IMG/VR virus record: IMGVR_UViG_3300042350_001389 | Location: 1-23,142 of that record | Origin: a virus | DNA: 23,142 bases | Reading direction: 5' to 3' (one strand) | Shown: positions 13,307-22,900 of the stretch, piece by piece | How positions within the stretch are numbered: the first letter of the stretch is position 1 | Layout: each line of letters opens with the position of its first letter | Position numbers and translations under genes: made by a program | Notes under the pieces: generated by a model | What the model was told of the DNA's origin: nothing | Database searches by the model: none | What the model saw: only the letters and a program-made list of their open reading frames with translations

Positions 13307-13341
13307 CACCTACCGCCTGCCCGGGGAAACCCGGGTAGGTG
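13307..13341 (+). ncRNA. capsid-flanking RNA motif, copy 2 (downstream)
   Basis: Outer stem CACCTACC (13307-13314) with GGTAGGTG (13334-13341), 8 pairs; 5'-side bulge GCCTGCC (13315-13321); inner stem CGGG/CCCG with a GAAA loop (13322-13333). It starts 19 bases after the capsid stop. Relative to copy 1 one pair changes G-C to T-A and one changes T-G to C-G, so pairing is kept. An alternative fold extends the inner stem to CCCGGG/CCCGGG. Confidence 0.55.
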
Positions 13342-13360
13342 GATTCCTCCTTTCCTCCCG

Positions 13361-13398
13361 GCCCCCGGTGGACACCTACTTCCACCGGGGGCTTTCCT
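13361..13398 (+). terminator. terminator-like hairpin after the capsid gene
   Basis: A perfect 12-pair stem, GCCCCCGGTGGA (13361-13372) with TCCACCGGGGGC (13381-13392), an 8-base loop and a short TTTCCT tail. The position right after the capsid gene equals that of T7 T-phi, a partial terminator. The U-tract is poor, so read-through into the tail genes is expected. Confidence 0.75.
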
Positions 13399-13408
13399 AG
13401 GAACACCC

Positions 13409-13975
13409 ATGAACGAAACGACCAGGCTCGAGGCCATCAACACCATGCTCTCCTGCATCGGCGAGAGCCCGGTGTCCAGCCTTTCTGGACAGCAGACTTC
13501 AGACGTTGTCGTCTCACAGCAGATCCTCAACGAAGTGTGTAAGGACCTGATGTCTAGGGAGTGGTCGTGGAACACGCTCCGCAAGCAGGTGCTCACGCCT
13601 AACGCTTCCGGGGTAGTGTCAGTCCCGTCGAATTGGGTTCGTGTGGACCACGACCGCCACGACTACATGAAGAGGGGTACCAGACTCTACGACAGGGATA
13701 ACGAAACCGACGTCTTCTCCGGTCCGGTTTCCGACCTAGTCGCTGTCGTGCTTCTTGAATGGGAAGAGATGCCTGAGCCTGCCCGTCGCTACGCGATGAT
13801 CCGTGCGGGAAGGACTTTGGCGGCACGAATGGTCGGTAGCGAGAAGGCCGTCGCGTTCACGGAACGTGATGAGGTTCAGGCGTTCATGGTCCTGCGTGAG
13901 TTCGAGGCGGAGCAGGCTGACTACAACATCTTCAGCAACCCTGACGTGTCGTTCAACAACAGGCGGTGGGCATGA
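13409..13975 (+). CDS. tail tubular protein A, T7 gp11-like
   Basis: Adaptor (gatekeeper) ring protein joining portal to tail nozzle. 188 residues (T7 gp11 is 196). The N-terminus TRLEAINTMLSCIGESPVSSL is the hallmark opening of this family, followed by LMSREWSWNTLRKQVLTP, the central VPSNWVRVDHD and RLYDRDNETDVFSGPV region, a helix with MPEPARRYAMIRAGR, and the acidic C-terminal helix ending NNRRWA. AGGAA (13399-13403) lies 5 bases before ATG and directly after the terminator hairpin, so the hairpin might also affect ribosome access. The stop overlaps the next gene. Base composition drops here relative to the capsid side. Confidence 0.92.
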   Translation: MNETTRLEAINTMLSCIGESPVSSLSGQQTSDVVVSQQILNEVCKDLMSREWSWNTLRKQVLTPNASGVVSVPSNWVRVDHDRHDYMKRGTRLYDRDNETDVFSGPVSDLVAVVLLEWEEMPEPARRYAMIRAGRTLAARMVGSEKAVAFTERDEVQAFMVLREFEAEQADYNIFSNPDVSFNNRRWA

Positions 13976-16314
13976 GCCTGATCTCGATCCAGATCCCGAA
14001 CCTGATCCAAGGGGTCTCGCAGCAGCCTCCGCAGATGAGGCTTCCCTCGCAGGTCGATGAGCAGGTAAACGCCTATCCGTCCCTGACCGACGGGCTGACG
14101 AAGCGACCGCCTACGAACCATGTCAAGAAACTGACGACGGACGGCTCAAGCAGGTTTGTTCACTTCATCAACAGAGACTCGTCTGAGCGTTATGTGGTGC
14201 TGATTTCCTCGGACAGTCTGAGGGTATTCACCATTGACGGGGTGGAGAAGTTTGTCTACGACACGGTCTCTACGTCCTTCACCACATTGGCCTCGTTCCC
14301 GTCATACCTGAACTCCCCGTCGAACATCCGCGCGGTCACGGTCGCCGACTACACCTTTCTGCTGAACAAGTCGGTCTCGGTCGCAATGGGTTCGTCGGAG
14401 AGCGGTTCCAAGCCTTTCAAGGGAATCATCACGGTCTCTCAGGTTGCTCAACAGGTTGACTACACGGTCACGCTCAGGACCGGAGCAGTTGATTATGCCT
14501 ACACAGTATCGAGCGGCTCAACGGCACCGTTCAGCACTAGCTCGATTGCGGCATCGCTGACCACGGCGATCAACGCGGCGACCGCAACTCACGGCATTAC
14601 GGCGGTCCGGTACGGCTCGACGATCATCGTCTCGAAGACCGCATCGGACTTCTCGGTGAAGGTGAGCGACACGGTTGGATCCTCGTACATCATCTGTGCC
14701 AAGGGCCGTGTTGCCAAGATTCAGGACCTTCCTGTAGAGGCGCAGGACGGGTTCAAGATTGAGGTGACCGCAAACATTGAGTCTCCGGACTCGTTCGGCT
14801 ACTTCGTGAAGTTCGTCGCAAACGACGGGACGGGCGGTACCGGGTATTGGGAGGAATCGACTGGCTTCTCGGTGAAGACGGCTCTGAATCCCAACACGAT
14901 GCCGTTCGCTCTTGTGCGCCGCGCCGATACTCACTTTGCCTTGATAAAGCCGGAATGGGCTCCCCGGTACGTCGGAGATGACGAAACGGCTCCGGTTCCG
15001 AGTTTCGTCGGGAAGAAGGTCAAGGACGTCTTCCTGTTCAGAAACCGGCTTGGAATGATTGCTGACGACAAGGTTGTCCTCAGCGAGGCTGGGCAGTACT
15101 TCAACTTCTTCCGAACGACCACGACTAGCGTTCTGCCGTCCGACGTCATCGACGTCTCCGTGGGACACAGCAAGATCGCAAGCCTTGAATCCGCGATCCC
15201 GTGGGACGAGAGGCTGATTCTCTTCTCCCCGCTGACCCAATTCAGTCTGGGAAGCGGAGGAGACTCCGCTCTCACCCCCCAGACCGTCGAGATCGTCCAA
15301 ACCACGGAGTTCGAGAACGCCGCAGACGTCTGTAGGCCAGAGCCAACCGGACGGTCTCTCCTTTTCCCGCAGCGGCGTGGTTCATATTCAGGAGTCCGCG
15401 AGTACGTTCGGGTGTCCGTGGACGAGAAGTACGACGGTATCGACATCACGGCAAACGTCCCCTCGTACATCTCCGGAACCGTCAATCAGATCGCGGTCAG
15501 TACCCACGACTCGACCGGGTTCTTCAGGGCTTCTGGTTCCCTATGGAACTACAAGTGGTTCGTCAACGGAACCGAGAAGATCCAGTCGGCCTGGAGCAGG
15601 TGGGACCTCGGTGGATCGGTGTCTGTGCAGGGGATGGAGTGGATCGACCACTCCCTGTTCCTGGTGCTCGTCAGGTCCGGGGCTACATGGCTGGAGCGAG
15701 TGGACTTCGGCGGCAGATTCGCGGATTCTCCGCTTTCGTGGGGGGTACACCTTGACCGTCGGGTGAAGCTGACCGTGACAACGACAGGTGCGGCCGGCGG
15801 AACAAGCGTGATCTCGACCTCGGGAGTTGACCTCGACTACACGTCGCTAGGTCCGGTCGTGGTGATCGACGGGAAACAGGTTGACATCCAATCTGTTTCG
15901 GCAAGTCAGATCGTCATCACGGGTGAATACAACTCGTCGAATGTCATCGTTGGCATTCCGTACTCCATGTCCGTCACGATGCTGCCTCCGTATCCGCCCG
16001 GGCCGAAAGGCGTCGTGATCGACGGTCGGTTCCAGGTGAACTACATGTCGTTGTCATTCGAGGATACCGGGCACTTCACGACGACCGTTCAGCCCAAGTA
16101 CAGGTCGCCGTACGCCTACACCTACTCGGCAGGAAATCTCGGCGCGGACCTCACTACTGGTGCGGCATTCCTCAGCACGTCGTCATTCCGATGCCCGATC
16201 CATTGCAAGGCAAACGAGGTGAAGATCACCGTAGCAACGGACTCATTTCTCCCGTGCCGAATTCAGACTGCTGCGTTCGAGGGAGTCTTCTCAACTAGGA
16301 ACCGCCCAGCTTGA
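13972..16314 (+). CDS. tail tubular protein B (nozzle), T7 gp12-like
   Basis: Nozzle protein forming the distal tail tube. 780 residues (T7 gp12 is 794). The opening ISIQIPNLIQGVSQQPPQMR, then QVDEQVNAYPSLTDGLTKRPPT, is the strongly conserved family N-terminus; VKDVFLFRNRLGMIADDKVVLSEAGQYFNFF (about 350-380), FSPLTQFSLGSGG and a long beta-rich middle follow, ending in a basic tail. ATG 13972 overlaps the stop of gene 11; GTG 13966 would only add two residues. The GC content is clearly lower than in flanking virion genes (line 14161-14220 is 50% GC, against 70% at 17521-17580), with more varied codons. Confidence 0.93.
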   Translation: MSLISIQIPNLIQGVSQQPPQMRLPSQVDEQVNAYPSLTDGLTKRPPTNHVKKLTTDGSSRFVHFINRDSSERYVVLISSDSLRVFTIDGVEKFVYDTVSTSFTTLASFPSYLNSPSNIRAVTVADYTFLLNKSVSVAMGSSESGSKPFKGIITVSQVAQQVDYTVTLRTGAVDYAYTVSSGSTAPFSTSSIAASLTTAINAATATHGITAVRYGSTIIVSKTASDFSVKVSDTVGSSYIICAKGRVAKIQDLPVEAQDGFKIEVTANIESPDSFGYFVKFVANDGTGGTGYWEESTGFSVKTALNPNTMPFALVRRADTHFALIKPEWAPRYVGDDETAPVPSFVGKKVKDVFLFRNRLGMIADDKVVLSEAGQYFNFFRTTTTSVLPSDVIDVSVGHSKIASLESAIPWDERLILFSPLTQFSLGSGGDSALTPQTVEIVQTTEFENAADVCRPEPTGRSLLFPQRRGSYSGVREYVRVSVDEKYDGIDITANVPSYISGTVNQIAVSTHDSTGFFRASGSLWNYKWFVNGTEKIQSAWSRWDLGGSVSVQGMEWIDHSLFLVLVRSGATWLERVDFGGRFADSPLSWGVHLDRRVKLTVTTTGAAGGTSVISTSGVDLDYTSLGPVVVIDGKQVDIQSVSASQIVITGEYNSSNVIVGIPYSMSVTMLPPYPPGPKGVVIDGRFQVNYMSLSFEDTGHFTTTVQPKYRSPYAYTYSAGNLGADLTTGAAFLSTSSFRCPIHCKANEVKITVATDSFLPCRIQTAAFEGVFSTRNRPA

Positions 16315-16769
16315 CCCCACACGTCCGTCCATCCGATGTTCGGGACTGCTCCTACGTCGCTAGCAATCTCCGGAAGGCGGATCGTGCCGAATGCGAACTT
16401 TGGGGGCTTGATGCGGAGGTTTCGCTGCTCTCCGGCTACTCCAACTCAATTCAGCCGATGACGCTTGTCGGCCCATCCGGGAAGCCTGCTGCGATGTTCG
16501 GGGTGACCACGGGCGGATCGGACGCGACCGTTTGGCTCCTCGGTACGGACGAGATCACCAGGTTCCCAATGATCTTTCTCCGCCAGAGCAGGGCATGGAT
16601 CGAGCACCTCGTCGTCCCCGTGCGGAACTCCGGATTCCGCGGGATCGGAAATTGGGTGGATATGCGGAACACCAAGCACGTCAACTGGCTCATGTGGGTC
16701 GGCTTCGCGCAGACCTCCACCAACCATCACAACGGAAACGAGATCGGATACTTCCGAAAGGTCCTCTGA
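16311..16769 (+). CDS. internal virion protein A, T7 gp13-like (acetyltransferase-like fold)
   Basis: Counterpart of T7 gp13, a small protein needed for virion assembly. 152 residues (T7 gp13 is 138). It begins with the GNAT-like VRPSDVRDCSYVASNLRKAD, has PMTLVGPSGKPAAMFGV and ATVWLLGTDEI in the middle, and IGNWVDMRNTKHVNWLMWVGF, which parallels T7 LWNYVWVGNTSHIRFLKTIGA. This fits phage proteins with a GNAT-like fold (DUF2833 group); catalytic activity is not implied. The start is TTG 16311 overlapping the gp12 stop (TTGA), with AGGAA 9 bases upstream; no ATG lies near. Confidence 0.85.
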   Translation: MTPHVRPSDVRDCSYVASNLRKADRAECELWGLDAEVSLLSGYSNSIQPMTLVGPSGKPAAMFGVTTGGSDATVWLLGTDEITRFPMIFLRQSRAWIEHLVVPVRNSGFRGIGNWVDMRNTKHVNWLMWVGFAQTSTNHHNGNEIGYFRKVL

Positions 16770-16773
16770 ACAA

Positions 16774-17496
16774 ATGTGTCTTCCATTCCTAGCACCGATT
16801 GGTGCTGCCCTTGGCGCGTCGGCCGCAAACGCCGCAGCCGTCGGAACCCTTGCGACCCTGTCCGTCGCGGCGACCGCCGCAAGCGCAGGCGTCTCGTTCG
16901 CGGGGCAGGCACAGCAGGCTTCCGCGCAGGAGTACCAGTACAAGGAGGCGCAGCGTCTCGCTAACGAGAACCTCCAGCTCCAGTATCAGCAGATGGCCGC
17001 GCGGCAGCGCGAGGAGCAGATCGCCAAGGCGCAGCAGGTTCAGCAGATTCGGCAGGAAGCCGCTTTGGCTTTTGGTTCGATATCCACCGAGGCAGGCGAG
17101 AGCGGGATCCAGGGGAACACCGTGAACATCCTCCTCGCCGAGTTCGAGCGTCAGCAGGCGGAGTCCCTCGCAAACCTCAACATGAACTACGACTTCCGGA
17201 ACCGTCAGCTCCAGATCGAGCAGCTCGGTCTCCGCGGTCAGGCGGAGGCGGCGATGATCCGTGCGTACCCCCAGGTCAGCAGACCGAGCATCGCTGCCCC
17301 ACTCATCCAGACCGGCGCAGGCGTCCTGAACGCTGTCACCATGTACGGAGATCCCGGACGGATGTTCGGCGCGGCTGGCGGTGGTCGCGGGGTCGGCGGA
17401 GACGCCACCCTCGGCACGACCTCCGGAAACTACGAGGACTACCTCTTCACGTCCGAGGGATACGCACAGAGCATTGTTAACAGGGGGTGGTACTGA
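16774..17496 (+). CDS. internal virion protein B, T7 gp14-like
   Basis: Ejected core protein that in T7 forms a pore in the outer membrane for DNA entry. 240 residues (T7 gp14 is 196). The N-terminus MCLPFLAPIGAALGASAANAA is hydrophobic and small-residue-rich, followed by a second alanine-rich helix (VAATAASAGVSFAGQ), a long Q/E/A-rich amphipathic helix (YQYKEAQRLANENLQLQYQQ and QREEQIAKAQQVQQIRQEAA) and a glycine-rich end (FGAAGGGRGVGG). The pattern and gene order are typical of gp14 proteins. The ribosome site is weak. The stop overlaps the next start (TGATG). Confidence 0.85.
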   Translation: MCLPFLAPIGAALGASAANAAAVGTLATLSVAATAASAGVSFAGQAQQASAQEYQYKEAQRLANENLQLQYQQMAARQREEQIAKAQQVQQIRQEAALAFGSISTEAGESGIQGNTVNILLAEFERQQAESLANLNMNYDFRNRQLQIEQLGLRGQAEAAMIRAYPQVSRPSIAAPLIQTGAGVLNAVTMYGDPGRMFGAAGGGRGVGGDATLGTTSGNYEDYLFTSEGYAQSIVNRGWY

Positions 17497-19904
17497 TGGC
17501 CCTTACGCCCCGTGACCTCACCGACGTCAGCATCCAGCCGAGCGCGTCCCCGATCTCCCTGAACGTCCTACCGGCTCCCGGCCAGACGCTCCGCGGGAAC
17601 AACCTCCAGCAGCTCGGCGAGGCTCTTGCCGCGTTCAGCCCGTCCCTCAACTCGATGCTCTCGCGTCGGGTCGAGGAGGACAAGCGGATGCTGGCGGCGC
17701 AGGGTGCCTCCGTGGACTTCTCCAAGGTCCTCGACGTGCAGCCCGGTGCGTCCCTCGCGGACCGGGAGGCGGCACTTAACTCCGCGTTCAAGGATGCCAT
17801 CGCCAAGGACGGCGGACCCGACAGCGCGAACCCGTTCTTCCTGATCGCCGCGAAGCAGAACTTCGGCCGAGCGGTCGGGCTCCGCTACCGGAACGCCCTC
17901 GCGTCCCTCTCCGACAAGGCCACGGATCCCGACAACCCGGTCGCGTTCGGGGACATCGCCAAGGAGGCAGCGGAGATGGCCGGGGCATCCTCGGCGACCT
18001 CGGACGTCTACGGGGCATCCGGCTTCGCCTCGGTCGCCCAGGAGGCGAACGCGGAGTTCAACGCGAAGTTCACCGCCGAGCTCCGCAAGCGTCAGGACTT
18101 CCTCGCCATCGAGCGGACGCAGCAGGGAATCGCAGACGCAATCGTCACCGCCGCCGTCAGCGACGGTCAATGGACTCCCGAGTCCCCCGTGTGGCAGGCG
18201 GCGCAGCAGAGCATCGACTCCATCCAGCTGACCTCGTCAGACCCTGAGACCGCCCGGAAGACCCTCGTAGGCGCGTCCGTGGTCGCCTTCTCGCAGATCA
18301 AGGATCCGGACGACCTCGACGAGGCCATGTCCGCCATGTCCAAGCTCCGCTTCGGCACCGCCGAGGTCATGGACAACCCGGCTCTCTTCATGGAGATCGT
18401 CCGCCGCAAGGACTCCCGGATGGACGAGATCATCAACGAGGGAACCCGCAGGGAAGCCCTGGTGACCAAGCAAGTGCAGCGGTGGGAGCGGGAGGCAAGC
18501 TCGAAGGGGTTCAACGAGCGCATCTCCCGGGCAGTCCTCGACGGAACCCCGGAGAAGGCGCAGCAGGCACTCGACAGCATCCTCGACCAGATCATCACCG
18601 AGAACCCCGACATCACCGCGGTCGTCCGGGACGAGCTTCGGGCGAAGATGCAGAAGAACCTCACATCCCTCGCGCAGAGCGTCCAGTACTCGCGCAACAC
18701 CATCTCCGACCGTGCGTTCACGGACACCTTCAACCTCATCGACGAGGGCGTAATCGACGATGCCGAGATTCTCCGGCTCCGCATGGACGACCTACGGATC
18801 CCGACCGAGCAACAGGTCCAGCTCCGGAAGTACTTCAACGAGAACGTCGGGATCGTCCGCTCTGCCTCCTCGTTCTACACGCAGACGAAGGGCAAGGAGA
18901 TCGTCGGTCGGGTGATGCAGGGCATGGTCGCCGCCGGCATGGCGCAGCCCGATGCCTCCGGGAGCATGAAGCTGCCCATGTCCAGGCAGGACGAGGCGCA
19001 GCAGTACGAGGTGGAGTGGCGGGAGCAGTCCTACAAGCACGTCCAGGACTACGTCCGCGGTCTCGTCCGAGACCCGTCCTCCGGCAAGACCTACGCGGAG
19101 ATCAAGACCGAGAGCGGCATCGAGGTCGCCAACAGGTCGATCAACGGCGTCCTCGACTCGTTCTACGACTCTCAGCTCAAGGGACTCAACGAGCAGTTCC
19201 GGGCCGAGCGCGAGGCCGCGTCCGCGGGGATCCGCATGGGAACCGCGCAGCCGACCGACTCGTTCATGGCAGACGTCGCGGTCGTCCAGAAGAACGTGGT
19301 GGATGCCATCGCCACGGGCATCGAGTCGCAGTCCGTCCCGGTCGAGGAGCAGGAGAAGTCGATTGTCGATGGGATGGCCGACCAGATCGCCGACGTGAAG
19401 ACGGTCGGTGCGGAGGTCGGCTTCGGCTATGGCCGCGCCTACGACCCCGAGATCCTCGCCGACCACCTCGGCGATATGTGGAAGGTCGCCTCCACGAACG
19501 GTGCGGCGTCCGTGAATCGCCTCGGGTACGTCTGGGACACCTCGGTGAAGTTCACCCCCGATGCCGTCCTTCAGCGGTACGGGAAGGTCAAGCGTTCCGC
19601 GGCGGTCGGTCTCAACCCGGACGAGGTCATTATGAACGAGACCTCCGAGGGTCTCCCCGTGTTCGGGGTGGTGCTCCCTCGCAAGCAGGACGCGGTCGAG
19701 TACGCCTTCTCCGTCCCCATGTTTGTGTACCGGGAGCAACTCACGGATCCGGAGATGACCGCGGAGGTGATGGATGCCCTCGGGCTCCCCGCCGACCGCA
19801 GGATCCGCGAGGCGTTCATCGCTCGGCAGGCGACCCTGCTCCGCATCCGTCAGACGATGCAGGGACAGGTCGATCCCGCCAAGAAGGTCAGCCCAATCAA
19901 CTAA
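17496..19904 (+). CDS. internal virion protein C, T7 gp15-like
   Basis: Core protein that in T7 assembles with gp16 into the periplasmic ejection tunnel. 802 residues (T7 gp15 is 747). Mostly predicted helix with few cysteines. A proline-containing N-terminus (MALTPRDLTDVSIQPSASP) with LPAPGQTLRGNNLQQLGEAL is followed by the conserved-looking NPFFLIAAKQNFGRAVGLRYRN (about residues 107-130), long helical repeats, and a C-terminal alpha/beta part (AVGLNPDEVIMNETSEGLPVF). Assignment rests on size, composition and exact place between gp14- and gp16-like genes. ATG 17496 is used rather than the in-frame GTG 17487 because it forms the usual TGATG overlap, with AGGGGG 8 bases upstream. Confidence 0.85.
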   Translation: MALTPRDLTDVSIQPSASPISLNVLPAPGQTLRGNNLQQLGEALAAFSPSLNSMLSRRVEEDKRMLAAQGASVDFSKVLDVQPGASLADREAALNSAFKDAIAKDGGPDSANPFFLIAAKQNFGRAVGLRYRNALASLSDKATDPDNPVAFGDIAKEAAEMAGASSATSDVYGASGFASVAQEANAEFNAKFTAELRKRQDFLAIERTQQGIADAIVTAAVSDGQWTPESPVWQAAQQSIDSIQLTSSDPETARKTLVGASVVAFSQIKDPDDLDEAMSAMSKLRFGTAEVMDNPALFMEIVRRKDSRMDEIINEGTRREALVTKQVQRWEREASSKGFNERISRAVLDGTPEKAQQALDSILDQIITENPDITAVVRDELRAKMQKNLTSLAQSVQYSRNTISDRAFTDTFNLIDEGVIDDAEILRLRMDDLRIPTEQQVQLRKYFNENVGIVRSASSFYTQTKGKEIVGRVMQGMVAAGMAQPDASGSMKLPMSRQDEAQQYEVEWREQSYKHVQDYVRGLVRDPSSGKTYAEIKTESGIEVANRSINGVLDSFYDSQLKGLNEQFRAEREAASAGIRMGTAQPTDSFMADVAVVQKNVVDAIATGIESQSVPVEEQEKSIVDGMADQIADVKTVGAEVGFGYGRAYDPEILADHLGDMWKVASTNGAASVNRLGYVWDTSVKFTPDAVLQRYGKVKRSAAVGLNPDEVIMNETSEGLPVFGVVLPRKQDAVEYAFSVPMFVYREQLTDPEMTAEVMDALGLPADRRIREAFIARQATLLRIRQTMQGQVDPAKKVSPIN

Positions 19905-19907
19905 CAC

Positions 19908-22900
19908 ATGCAAGACAACCAGAACACCGGGCGGTACTTCTCTCAGGAGGAGCTCGACGCCATCGTCAATGGTCAGGTCACCCCTCAGCTCCCCGGCGAG
20001 GTCGTGAAGCCGCAGGAGGGCGCGGAGCGTCCGGTGTTCGACACGGCCGACACGCTGATGGCCGTGCCTCGCGGAGTCACCGGGTTCGGCAAGAGCGTCT
20101 ACAACCTCGCCGATTGGGCGACCTACGACCTCCTGCCCGACTGGCACACGAACCCCTTCGGTACCTCCAAGTCAACCGTGGGCGGCTTCGTCGAGGGTCT
20201 CTCCCAGGTCGTCACGGGATTCGCTACGGGCGGTCTCGCGCTCCGAGCGGCATCGACCATCCCCGGTGCGGTCGGATCGGCTGCGGCGTGGCTCGGCGGT
20301 TCCGGTGGCGGTACGGTCGCCGGAATCCGGTCCGGGCTTGCCAAGGGCGCGTTCGCCGACTTCGTCGGGTTCGAGGCCAACGCCGGTCGTCTGTCGGACC
20401 TCCTGACCGAGTCGGACAACCCGATCCTGAACAACGCGGTCACCCAATACCTGTCCACGGACATGGAGGACGGCGAGCTCGAGGGGCGTCTCAAGAACGC
20501 GCTCGAGGGCTCCGTTCTCGGCGTTGCGCTGGAAGGAGTCGTTGCCGGCATCAAGGGCTCCGCCAAGGCCGTCAAGACCTACCGGGCGATGAAGGCCGCC
20601 GGAGCCGCAGAGGACGATGCGGTCGCCGAGGCGGCGAAGATCGCCGGCAAGGACCTCAAGGACGCCGAGGATCTTCTCAACCAAGCGGAGATCGTGGAGC
20701 CGTCTCCGGTTGCGAAGTCGGCGGCGGATAGCCCACTCAACGACACGTTCCGCGACCCGACTGCAACCGGGACGGATACGCGGTCATCCGGTGGCGTGAA
20801 CTACGGCGTTGACCGGATGCGCGGCATGAATGCACCGAAGGCTCCCGTGGATCCGGCAGCGATGCGCGAGATCAACGACCTCATCAACTCCGGTGCGGGT
20901 ATCCCGGCCATCGCCGCCAGGATCGACGCACTCCGTGCTGCGGGGGTAATCAACCTTCGCCCCGTGGTCGGCAGCGGGACCAACGGTGCCTACGCCGAGG
21001 CACTCATCGCCATCCGTCAGGCGGACGGCAACCCGCGCTCCTTCGGCCCCGCGAAGAAGGGATCGAACCGCAAGGCGCAGATGGCTGCGATGGCGCAGCT
21101 CGAGGCAGCGGCGGCGACCGGAGGCATCAACGCGGCCGAGATGGCGAAGCTGATGCAGGACGGCGTTGCGTCCGCAGAGGAGCTCTACAAGCGTCTCCCG
21201 TTCTTCCTCGGACTCGAGGCTTCGATGCGGCACCAGGCGGTGCAGGCACTTCGGGCAGGACGGGCGGAGACCCCGGAGTTCCTCCAGGCGTTCACCCTCG
21301 TCTCCGGAGCGTCCCGCCGGATCAAGTCCTACCTCGGCAAGAACCTCCAGATGGTGCAGGCGTTCGGGGACATGGAGTCGATCCAGAAGACCTGGAACAG
21401 CCTCAGCCCGTCCCGCCGCAAGGTGCTGATGAACCAGTACGCGGATGCCCTCGAGCTCCTCGTCACGAACCCGGAGACCGGCAAGCAGGCCGCGAAGATG
21501 CTCACGGAGAACTTCGCGGCGAAGGGCGGTCGCATCGGCTCGGAGCTGTTCCGCAACTCGATCCTGAGCGGCCCCAAGACCCTCGCCGTGAACGTGTGGA
21601 GCGGCGTCCAGATGCTTGCCATGCCTCTCGAGCGGGGCATCGGTCGGACTCTTGCGAAGCAGGGCGATCAGGCAGCGAAGGAGATCGGCACCATGAGCCG
21701 GTACTTCAGCGAGGTCAAGGATGCCTTCCATGCCCTCAAGGTCTCCTTCCGCGAGGAGGGCGACTCCGTGCTCCTCGGTCGCGGAACGACTCAGTACGGC
21801 GAGTTCCAGCCGGGTCGTGCGATCTCGAGCCGCAACTTCACCCGACTCAACATGGTCGATCCCGCTACCGGAGGCGTCCGCCGCACGACTTCCGGTCTTG
21901 CCGTGGACTTCGTCGGACAGGTCGTGAACGCCCCGATGAGGGCGATGGGTTCCTCGGACGAGTTCTTCACCACCCTGATGGCGCGTTCGGAGGCGGACGT
22001 CGTCCTCCGCAGGATCGTCGCGGCGGAGCGCAAGCTTCCCATGACCTCCCGCGCCGTGTCCTCGGAGGTCGAGCGACTCAAGCAGCTCCTCTTCGTTGAC
22101 GGGCAGCTCTACACCCGCAAGACGACCGTGGAGAAGGGGATGCGCCTTGCCCGTGACAAGTACCTCCCCGGGGCACTCCGGGAGACCCTTGCCGACTCCG
22201 TGGCCGCGAAGATGGGAATCGGCGTGTCCGACCCTGCCGTGCAGGCGGAGGCGTCCCGCCTGTTCGGCGAGGCGATGTCAGGTGGTCGCCTGAAGCCGAT
22301 GTCGGAGATCCGCAAGAGCGTCGATGCCGATGCGCTGATGCAGTCCATCGACGCCGCGGGACAGCGGGTCAAGGCGAACAGGATGTTCATCCCCGAGGTC
22401 CAGCGTTACGTTGACCAGAATTGGGACGCATACGTCGATGACGACTTCATGCCCATCGGCGGTCGTCTCCAGAACGTCGTCGGGCAGGACTACAAGATCC
22501 TCCAGAAGGCTTCGGGGGAGATCGAGCGTCGCGTGAAGGAGGCGACCTGGAAGCGCGACTACGACGACATGGCTGAGAGTGCCGTGTTCGGTACCCGTTT
22601 CGTCGGCAACGTCGGCAAGGCGACCGCGAGTGTCGTGAGCCACGTGCCCGTCCTCCAGCTCGTCGTCCCGTTCATCCGAACTCCCACCAACCTCCTCGCG
22701 TTCGTCACCGACCGCAACCCCATCGGAAGGACCTACGACTGGTGGCAGGCGGCCCGTGCGGGCGACAAGGACGCGATGGCAGAGGCCGCCGGTCGCCTCT
22801 CGACCGGGGCAGTCCTCTACTCCGTCGGAGTGATCGCCGCGGCGAACGGGATGCTCACGGGACGTGGCCCGAAGGAGCCGGAGCTCCGCAAGCAGCTCCT

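Noticed and set aside
18482-20731. 749-codon + strand open frame across the gp15/gp16 junction
   Set aside because: It is Arg/Gly-rich shadow translation of high-GC coding DNA, crosses the real stop and start of two well-supported genes, and has no recognisable domains or ribosome site.
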